Positions 1 through 4,632 of a stretch of DNA of 5,359 bases are shown here, in pieces. The notes beneath the pieces were generated by a model. That model saw nothing but the letters and a program-made list of their open reading frames with translations, did not search any database and had not been told where the DNA came from. Within the stretch, counting starts at the first letter, position 1, and every line of letters begins with the position of its first letter. The translations under genes and the position numbers were made by a program. The DNA is from Bryobacterales bacterium (lineage in GTDB: Bacteria > Acidobacteriota > Terriglobia > Bryobacterales > Bryobacteraceae): NCBI GenBank assembly GCA_025462985.1, contig JAOAPP010000732.1, positions 1 through 5,359 on the forward strand. The letters are read 5' to 3'.

Positions 1-641
1 ACCACGCCATCGATCACAAACGTGCCATTCACTTCGCCCGGCGACGTGAAGACTTCTCCCCCAGGCAGGTTGCCCCACTTGTTGGGACTGATGATCCCGC
101 TGGTTTTAAGCCATTTGTGGTCCGGAGAAAGGTCTGCTTCAATGCTGGTTCCCGCAGGCGTCACCGCCCGAATTTTACGAGCCTTCGTAACGATGTTCAT
201 CACCCGGACTGACAGCTCATCCACTTTCATGAAATCGGCCCGCATGCCTTCCAGCATGATTCGCCGCTCGATGTTGACCATATGCGCATGCCGCATCTTT
301 CTGCGGTTCACCACATCGGTCATCTGCATTCGCGTATGCAATTCGTTCGGTTGAGCCCGCGCTGCAAAAATGCTCACATCACTCGTTTCCATGTCTTCGA
401 GGACGGCCTGTGGCATATCTACCAGCGGCCGCGGAGCAAGCTCCTCCAGGACAAAGGCCCGGTACCGGCAGCCGCACGTCTCCAGTTCCGTCACCAGGCT
501 GGCCGCAATCTCCTGGCAGGCATGGTCCGTGATGACGGTCACCTTCTCGAATGGCTGTATTCGCAGACAAACGAATACCGCATTATGCGCGCCCGGCTGC
601 AGTTCAGGGTCAAACGAGACTTCGCTCAGATTCGTGCTCAT
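1..641 (-). CDS. M29-family (COG2309-like) metallo-aminopeptidase, N-terminal part, runs off left edge
   Basis: The visible 213 codons start at the ATG at 641-639 and continue past base 1, so the C-terminal part is missing. The protein begins MSTNLSEVSF and carries an N-terminal domain of the aminopeptidase T/AmpS type. TPAGT lies at residues 161-165 and NLPGGEVFTSP at 191-201. Glu196 in GGEVFT matches the first metal-ligand glutamate of family M29; the later Glu, His and Asp ligands would be outside the window. Family members are cytoplasmic dinuclear metal exopeptidases that remove N-terminal residues from peptides. The start is chosen because its ATG overlaps the TGA of the upstream ligase (ATGA, 638-641) with no Shine-Dalgarno in front, which indicates translational coupling and a shared transcript. 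By context it may trim or recycle the ligases' product; that role is inferred. I am confident of the family, not of the substrate. Confidence 0.85.
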   Translation of the reverse strand, partial: MSTNLSEVSFDPELQPGAHNAVFVCLRIQPFEKVTVITDHACQEIAASLVTELETCGCRYRAFVLEELAPRPLVDMPQAVLEDMETSDVSIFAARAQPNELHTRMQMTDVVNRRKMRHAHMVNIERRIMLEGMRADFMKVDELSVRVMNIVTKARKIRAVTPAGTSIEADLSPDHKWLKTSGIISPNKWGNLPGGEVFTSPGEVNGTFVIDGV

Positions 642-1774
642 TGTGCAGTGCCGGTCGCAGCCGGTTCCGGGGCCAGCGCAGCCTCCGTCTCATAGATGAT
701 GTAATCCACAACTTTGGTCAGATCGCCCGTTTCCTGGAAAATACGCAGTTGCCGGTCCGCGCCCGTCCCCTGTTCCAGAATGCGGTAAATGTAGTTGATC
801 TCGTTGCGTGAGCCCAGTTCATCTACCACGTCATCCACGAACTCTAAGTACTCATGGATCAGGTCCCGAACCGGAACCTCGATGCTCTTGCCGAAGTCAA
901 CCAGCTTCCCGTCAAGCCCGTATCGGAGCGCCCGCCACTTGTTCTCCATGATCAGTGCCCGCCGGTACAGCCGGAATCCCTGGTTTGCTTCGTGCAGTTT
1001 GTATAACTTCGCGATAGTCGCCTGAATAAGCGCCGCAATCGCGATCGTCTCGTCCACCCGCATCGGCACATCGCAAATCCGGAACTCCAGCGTGGGGAAA
1101 TTCGGGTGCGGCCGGATGTCCCACCAGATCTTCTTGGCATTGTCGATGCAATTGGTTTTCACCAGCAGGTCAACAAAAGTTTCATACTCGGACCAGCTCC
1201 CGAAGTAATCGGGGATGTTGGTTCGCGGGAACTTGTCGAACACCTTGCAGCGATAGGACTTCAATCCGGTGTCCATGCCCTGCCAGAATGGCGAGTTGGT
1301 GGAAAGCGCGAGGATGTGCGGAAGAAAGTACCGAGCAGCATTCATCAGGTGAATGGCCGTCTGCCGGTCTTCTACGCCGACATGCACGTGCAATCCAAAG
1401 ATCAGGTTGGCGCGCGCCACCATCTTCAGATCCTGCACAATGACTTCGTAGCGTTCATCCGGGTAGATATCCTGTTTGCGCCAGTCGGCGAAGGGATGCG
1501 TTCCGGCCGCTGCCAGCCGTAGCCCATTCTGTTTTGCGAGCCCCACAATCTGCGAACGCAGCGCCTTAAGTTCAACGCACGCGCTCTGAATGTCCTTGCA
1601 TACGCCGGTGCCGATTTCCACGACGGACTGATGCATCTCGGCCTTGACGGCTTCTTTCAGCAGTATCTTTCCCTGCGAGATAATCTCGGTGTCGATGTGC
1701 GACCGAAGATCCCGTGTTTCCGGATCTATGGTCTGGTATTCTTCTTCGATGCCAACGGTCAGATTTGGACTCAT
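638..1774 (-). CDS. Glutamate-cysteine ligase family 2 (GCS2) / YbdK-type carboxylate-amine ligase
   Basis: This is a complete 378-residue protein, close to the usual length of the YbdK/GCS2 family (ATP-dependent ligases with a glutamine-synthetase-like fold). Visible family motifs in order are GIEEEY (8-13, acidic metal-binding strand), VEIGTG (52-57), AGTHPF (90-95), GLHVHVG (127-133), SPFWQG (161-166) leading to SYR (173-175), RPHPNFPTLEFRICD (221-235) and ENKWRALRYGLDG (277-289). Such enzymes activate a carboxylate, classically the gamma-carboxyl of glutamate, as an acyl phosphate and join it to an amine. E. coli YbdK has weak glutamate-cysteine ligase activity, so the name does not fix the substrate. 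The start has a GGGAG box six bases upstream. It lies 41 bp after the ATP-grasp gene and overlaps the aminopeptidase start by 4 nt, so it is mid-operon. The Ala/Pro-rich tail (365-378) looks unstructured. It could serve a glutathione-like pathway, but the neighbouring esterase and peptidase suggest another small peptide or amide. Confidence 0.93.
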   Translation of the reverse strand: MSPNLTVGIEEEYQTIDPETRDLRSHIDTEIISQGKILLKEAVKAEMHQSVVEIGTGVCKDIQSACVELKALRSQIVGLAKQNGLRLAAAGTHPFADWRKQDIYPDERYEVIVQDLKMVARANLIFGLHVHVGVEDRQTAIHLMNAARYFLPHILALSTNSPFWQGMDTGLKSYRCKVFDKFPRTNIPDYFGSWSEYETFVDLLVKTNCIDNAKKIWWDIRPHPNFPTLEFRICDVPMRVDETIAIAALIQATIAKLYKLHEANQGFRLYRRALIMENKWRALRYGLDGKLVDFGKSIEVPVRDLIHEYLEFVDDVVDELGSRNEINYIYRILEQGTGADRQLRIFQETGDLTKVVDYIIYETEAALAPEPAATGTAQ

Positions 1775-1780
1775 GACGCA

Positions 1781-1785
1781 CTCCC
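1781..1785 (-). promoter_or_regulatory. Shine-Dalgarno site of the GCS2-type ligase
   Basis: On the minus strand GGGAG lies six bases before the ATG at 1774, which supports the GIEEEY-containing start of the ligase. The next gene has no such site and relies on the ATGA overlap. Confidence 0.65.
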
Positions 1786-1815
1786 GTTCCGCACAGATTC
1801 GGCTCTACCGGGCTT

Positions 1816-2778
1816 CTACTTGGAAGTTGCCGCCGCTGTTCTGGTTGGCCCTTTCAGGAACGAGTTCCAGCGAAGATCGGTGTTTGATGTTGGACCGCTG
1901 AGTGCCTTGCCAATCGCGAGCTGAGCCACGTTCTCCACCACCCAGTCGAAATTTGCTTGCCCCACAGAGTGTATGTCGGCATCCGGAGCGGGATTGAGAA
2001 AATCGATCGCATACGGAATTCCGTTCTCGACCGCAAACTCCACAGTATTGAAATCGTATCCGAGTGCGCGGCACAAGGTGAGGCAGTCCTGGACGACCTT
2101 GTCGTGCAGAGCCTGCGAATCGCTGGTGTCCTGCCGCGCGTAGCGCTGATGGTGTGGCTGAAACGGATCGTACTGCATAACGCGGACCTTTTCCTGGCCC
2201 ACCACGTAGCATCGGAAATACTCTTTGAAGTTCACTGCCGACTGGAGGGTCATGCAGATCGTACCGGTTTCATCGTACGCCTTGAAAAACTCTTCCGGCG
2301 AATGGACTTTGTACACGTTCTTCCATCCGCCCCCGCTGAAAGGTTTGAGAAAGGCGGGGAATCCGATGTACTCGAAGACCTCGTCCCAGTTCAGGGGAAA
2401 TTTCAGGTTCCGCATCGACTGCACGGTAGTCCCGGGCGGGTGGGACTTGTGCGGCAGCACGACCGTGTTTGGTACTGCCACCCCTAACTTTCTCGCCAAA
2501 GCATAGTTGAAGAACTTGTCGTCCGCGCTCCACCAGAACGGGTTGTTGATCACCTGAGTGCCGTTGAGCGCCGCGTTCTTGAGGTAGGCCCGGTAAAACT
2601 CGATGTCTTGCGAAATGCGGTCGATAATGACGGCATACCCGCTTGGGTCCGCCATTTTGACGGCTCCAATCCGGATGTGTTCAGCCGTGATACCCGGCAC
2701 ATTCCTGCTGTTTATTCTGTCGACCAGAGCGGGAGGAAATGTGTTTTCCATCCCGTAAAGGATTCCGATCTTTGGCAT
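1816..2778 (-). CDS. ATP-grasp superfamily ligase (carboxylate-amine/peptide ligase, substrate unknown)
   Basis: This is a complete 320-residue protein beginning MPKIGILYGMENTF. The first 100 or so residues look like the pre-ATP-grasp substrate domain, with IINNP-like QVINNP at 75-80 and a DDK at 86-88. The ATP-grasp core then shows FPAFLKPFSGGGWKNVYKV (140-158), in which Lys145 and the Gly149-151 loop should bind ATP phosphates. VEFAVENG lies at 246-253 and AIDFLNPAPDAD at 257-268, where Asp259 and Asn262 fit the metal-binding D-x-x-N end motif. ATP-grasp enzymes form amide bonds through acyl phosphates (RimK, GshB and D-Ala ligase are examples); this one is not assignable to any of those by eye. 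The start has a strong AAGGAG box six bases upstream. It is placed directly before the GCS2-type ligase, so the pair could catalyse two successive amide bonds, as GshA and GshB do. No catalytic residue appears to be missing. Cytoplasmic; no signal peptide or membrane segment. Confidence 0.88.
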   Translation of the reverse strand: MPKIGILYGMENTFPPALVDRINSRNVPGITAEHIRIGAVKMADPSGYAVIIDRISQDIEFYRAYLKNAALNGTQVINNPFWWSADDKFFNYALARKLGVAVPNTVVLPHKSHPPGTTVQSMRNLKFPLNWDEVFEYIGFPAFLKPFSGGGWKNVYKVHSPEEFFKAYDETGTICMTLQSAVNFKEYFRCYVVGQEKVRVMQYDPFQPHHQRYARQDTSDSQALHDKVVQDCLTLCRALGYDFNTVEFAVENGIPYAIDFLNPAPDADIHSVGQANFDWVVENVAQLAIGKALSGPTSNTDLRWNSFLKGPTRTAAATSK

Positions 2779-2784
2779 TAAACT

Positions 2785-2790
2785 CTCCTT
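2785..2790 (-). promoter_or_regulatory. Shine-Dalgarno site of the ATP-grasp gene
   Basis: On the minus strand AAGGAG lies six bases before the ATG at 2778. It is the best ribosome-binding site of the operon and fixes the start of the ATP-grasp ligase. It suggests this gene is translated more strongly than the esterase in front of it, which has no such site. Confidence 0.75.
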
Positions 2791-2812
2791 CGGACTCGGG
2801 CTTCTGGTGTGA

Positions 2813-2820
2813 TATATACC
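2813..2820 (-). promoter_or_regulatory. Possible internal extended -10 promoter before the ATP-grasp gene
   Basis: Read on the minus strand, ATGGTATATATC spans this site: a TGn-TATATA extended -10 about 35 bp upstream of the ATP-grasp ATG, inside the 67-bp gap after the esterase gene. No convincing -35 box sits 17 bp upstream (TCGGAG). It could give the ligase genes their own promoter independent of the esterase, but it is a weak call made by eye. Confidence 0.3.
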
Positions 2821-2845
2821 ATCGCGCCGGCGAAGCTCCGAATCC

Positions 2846-3556
2846 TCAGAAGAACTTTTGAGCCATTCTTCGCCACAGCGGCCAATCGTGACGTTCCCCT
2901 CCGGTCCACACGTCGAGGAAATGTGGGATGCCCTGTTTGCCTAAGAGATCCGCCATCCTGAAGTTTTCGCTCAGGCAGATATCGCGGTCGCCGACCGCGA
3001 GCACAAGCTGCATCTGCCCGTACCAGCTGAGGAACCACGGATCGGTAATATTCGGAATGTAATCGACCGGGTTGTTGAAGTAAAAGTCATCATCGTAATA
3101 ACCGTCCATGAACATCTTCATATCGAATGCTCCGCTCATGGCCACGCATCTGGACACCAGGTCTGGATGCCGGAGAGCAAAATTCAGAGCATGATACCCG
3201 CCCAGACTGCAACCGGTAACGCCGAATCTCTGATTCCCGCTCAGACCCTTGATAAGCGGTGTCACTTCGAAGAGGACGTAATTCTCGTAATCGACCTGCC
3301 GCACGACTCGCTCATGCGGATGAATCGAGCGGTTATACCAGCTCTCGCCGTCTACACTGTCCACGCAGAATACCTGCAAATGGCCGCTCTCAACCTTCCC
3401 GGCGATCGCATCGATTATGCCGTTGTCCTCGTACTCAAAAAAACGGGCCCTCGATGTCGGGAACACTAAGAGAGGAGCGCCACTATGGCCAAAGGCCAGC
3501 AACTCCATCTGACGCCCCAGTCGCGTGCTGTACCAATTGTGATAGTCGCGGCGCAT
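2846..3556 (-). CDS. Esterase-D-like alpha/beta hydrolase (COG4947-like, PF00756 type)
   Basis: This 236-residue serine hydrolase opens the minus-strand operon. The nucleophile elbow is G-C-S-L-G-G (115-120) with Ser117. An acid is likely at Asp190 or Asp192 in VGDRD, and the catalytic His is His223 in ERHDWPLW, a pattern typical of the esterase D/antigen 85 fold (HDWPxW). The N terminus (YHNWYSTRLGRQMELLAFG) resembles the uncharacterised COG4947 esterases. There is no signal peptide, so it should act in the cytoplasm. The ATG at 3556 is the only sensible start, because an in-frame TAG lies at 3574-3572 just upstream and no other ATG, GTG or TTG intervenes. No clear Shine-Dalgarno precedes it, so the message may be nearly leaderless. 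A 67-bp gap separates it from the ATP-grasp gene. The substrate is unknown; by context it could hydrolyse an ester or thioester of the ligases' substrate or product, or perform acyl transfer. Confidence 0.9.
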   Translation of the reverse strand: MRRDYHNWYSTRLGRQMELLAFGHSGAPLLVFPTSRARFFEYEDNGIIDAIAGKVESGHLQVFCVDSVDGESWYNRSIHPHERVVRQVDYENYVLFEVTPLIKGLSGNQRFGVTGCSLGGYHALNFALRHPDLVSRCVAMSGAFDMKMFMDGYYDDDFYFNNPVDYIPNITDPWFLSWYGQMQLVLAVGDRDICLSENFRMADLLGKQGIPHFLDVWTGGERHDWPLWRRMAQKFF

Positions 3557-3568
3557 TGTTACACCATT

Positions 3569-3597
3569 CTGCTAAATCAGTTTTGCTTTCGTTGCAA
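3569..3597 (-). promoter_or_regulatory. Possible promoter of the esterase-ligase-aminopeptidase operon
   Basis: On the minus strand TTGCAA (3597-3592, four of six to TTGACA) and TAGCAG (3574-3569, a poor -10) are 17 bp apart. Transcription would start only a few bases before the ATG at 3556, in keeping with the lack of a Shine-Dalgarno there. The match is weak, but the operon promoter must lie in this short region or within the opposite gene. Confidence 0.22.
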
Positions 3598-3636
3598 CTG
3601 GGACGGATGGACCACTCATCTAAGGAGAAGATCGGA

Positions 3637-3654
3637 CGCGGCTACTGAGCCGCG
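3637..3654. repeat. Perfect 7-bp GC-rich inverted repeat in the divergent intergenic region
   Basis: CGCGGCT (3637-3643), a 4-base loop ACTG and AGCCGCG (3648-3654) form a perfect hairpin. It lies between the divergent esterase and secreted-protein genes. Neither strand has a T-tract after it, so an intrinsic terminator is unlikely. It could be an operator dyad or an RNA stem, or be accidental. Confidence 0.5.
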
Positions 3655-3683
3655 GGGTCAATTTGAGGCATATCTGGTAGACT
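3655..3683 (+). promoter_or_regulatory. Possible promoter of the secreted-protein gene
   Basis: TGG-TAGACT (3675-3683) fits an extended -10 (four of six to TATAAT, with the TGn extension). A poor -35, GGGTCA (3655-3660), lies 17 bp upstream. Transcription would start near 3690, about 45 bases before the ATG at 3735 and just before the alternative TTG at 3702. The hairpin at 3637-3654 would abut the -35 region. Confidence 0.3.
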
Positions 3684-3734
3684 GGCGCATTAGTTCTCGC
3701 CTTGGGACTTGTCGCCGCCGGTGCTGCGAACGGC

Positions 3735-4505
3735 ATGTACACGCTTGATTTGAAACAGAAACTTCTCCTCGTGCTCGCCCTTATTCTTGTGCCGGCTCTG
3801 GGATTGGCGGCGCTCGATGACAACTCTTCGGATAACGAGGACTCCGGCAGCGATGCTTCGGGCATCATCGCCAAATACCTCCAGGCCACCCAGCATCACG
3901 ATGAGCTGCGCAATGCCTCAATGCAAGTCGACATAGATGCTTCTATCGTGAAGCTTAAAGAGCACGGAAAGCTTCGAGCTCTCCGCAAGATTTCGAAAGT
4001 GGGCGAGGTCACATACAGGGTTCTGTTCTTTCAAGGGGACAACACGGTCAAGAACGACGTCATCGCCCGGTACTTACAGGCGGAGCAGCAGGGCCGGGGC
4101 GACCAGAAGCTCGCAATTTCTCCTGCAAACTACAAGTTCAAGTTCCGGGGAAAGAAAAGCGCCAACAACGGATCTGTATATGTATTCCAGCTTTCTCCCC
4201 GCAAGAAGAAGGTTGGTCTTTTCAAAGGGGAGATGTGGATTGATGCTGGTACTTACTTGCCGCTCGTCGAAAAGGGGAAACTAGTAAAAAACCCTAGTAT
4301 CTGGTTTAAGAAGGTTGAGTTTGAACGTGAATTTGCCATCCAGAATGGCGTCTCGGTGCCTAGCAAAATGAACAGCACCATTGACGTCAGGCTGATAGGT
4401 AAAGTCGATCTCCAGATCAATTACTCGAATTTCGTACAGAATGCCGATGTTGAGGACGACGGCCACGCACGAGCGCAGGGCTTGGCCAGCATAGCCGCAA
4501 ACTGA
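3735..4505 (+). CDS. Secreted/periplasmic protein of unknown function, LolA-like appearance
   Basis: I do not recognise a named gene. From the ATG at 3735 the protein has 256 residues. A signal peptide is clear: MYTLDLKQK as a basic n-region, a hydrophobic stretch at residues 10-26, and probable cleavage after Ala25 (Gly23 at -3). An acidic, Ser-rich linker (residues 28-41) follows. The rest is rich in beta strands with many Lys/Arg. It includes NYKFKFRGKK (132-141), YVFQLSPRKKK (149-159), FKGEMWID (163-170) and PSIWFKKVEFERE (187-199), then a closing VPSKMNSTIDV-type strand. The pattern of 'readout strand, G-x-W-ID, xLPL, KxPS, Phe-Glu-x-Glu' resembles LolA/outer-membrane lipoprotein-sorting-like sheets seen in many acidobacterial unknowns; this is fold-level inference. 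Start choice: an in-frame TTG at 3702 would add 11 residues. The frame is open from 3681 (stop TAG 3678-3680), and neither start has a good Shine-Dalgarno. It reads divergently from the ligase operon and lies 127 bp before the hpnJ-like gene. Confidence 0.8.
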   Translation: MYTLDLKQKLLLVLALILVPALGLAALDDNSSDNEDSGSDASGIIAKYLQATQHHDELRNASMQVDIDASIVKLKEHGKLRALRKISKVGEVTYRVLFFQGDNTVKNDVIARYLQAEQQGRGDQKLAISPANYKFKFRGKKSANNGSVYVFQLSPRKKKVGLFKGEMWIDAGTYLPLVEKGKLVKNPSIWFKKVEFEREFAIQNGVSVPSKMNSTIDVRLIGKVDLQINYSNFVQNADVEDDGHARAQGLASIAAN

Positions 4506-4632
4506 GCGGAACCTGCGGGCCATTGAACGCCTCTATTACCCTCTCGGGTCAACAATCTTCCGATTGAGAGTAGTAAGTTGAAGCCCGGTACTGAAACCAA
4601 GTACGCTAAATGTTGAACGCTTAAGGGAGTCC
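4506..4632. other. Intergenic gap between the secreted-protein gene and the hpnJ-like gene
   Basis: No gene or RNA is recognised in these 127 bp. There are two tiny stems: ACCC-TCTC-GGGT (4538-4549) and CAATC-TTCC-GATTG (4553-4566). Neither has a following T-run, so I do not call a terminator. A faint promoter-like pair, TTGAAG (4578-4583) and TACGCT (4602-4607) with 18 bp between, could serve hpnJ but is too weak to rely on. The genes could be cotranscribed or separate. Confidence 0.5.
4624..4629 (+). promoter_or_regulatory. Shine-Dalgarno site of the hpnJ-like gene
   Basis: AGGGAG ends three bases before the ATG at 4633. The spacing is short, but the purine-rich box is clear and supports this start. 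Confidence 0.55.

Noticed and set aside
282..699. Overlapping plus-strand open frames opposite the aminopeptidase N terminus
   Set aside because: The minus-strand reading gives a continuous M29-like protein, and the plus-strand frames show no family resemblance.
1106..1522. A 138-codon plus-strand open frame opposite the GCS2-type ligase
   Set aside because: It is antisense to the conserved core of the ligase (including GLHVHVG and SPFWQG); no independent coding evidence.
1957..2487. A 176-codon plus-strand open frame opposite the ATP-grasp gene
   Set aside because: It lies wholly antisense to a gene with intact family motifs, has no recognisable motif, and its length fits chance opening in GC-rich DNA.
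3591..3598. Palindrome GTTGCAAC in front of the esterase gene
   Set aside because: An 8-bp palindrome is common by chance and it does not extend outward; kept only as part of a weak promoter candidate.
3259..3648. A 129-codon plus-strand open frame across the esterase start and the intergenic region
   Set aside because: Most of it is antisense to the esterase and Arg/Ser-rich in the way of shadow frames. Only its last 13 codons fall in intergenic DNA; these are discussed separately as a speculative mini-ORF.
4538..4566. Two small consecutive stems after the secreted-protein gene as a terminator
   Set aside because: The stems are only 4 and 5 bp and neither is followed by a T-tract.
4523..4620. 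Direct repeat TTGAACGC at 4523-4530 and 4613-4620
   Set aside because: Eight bases, two copies and 90-bp spacing are easily chance; there is no third copy or dyad to suggest a regulator site.
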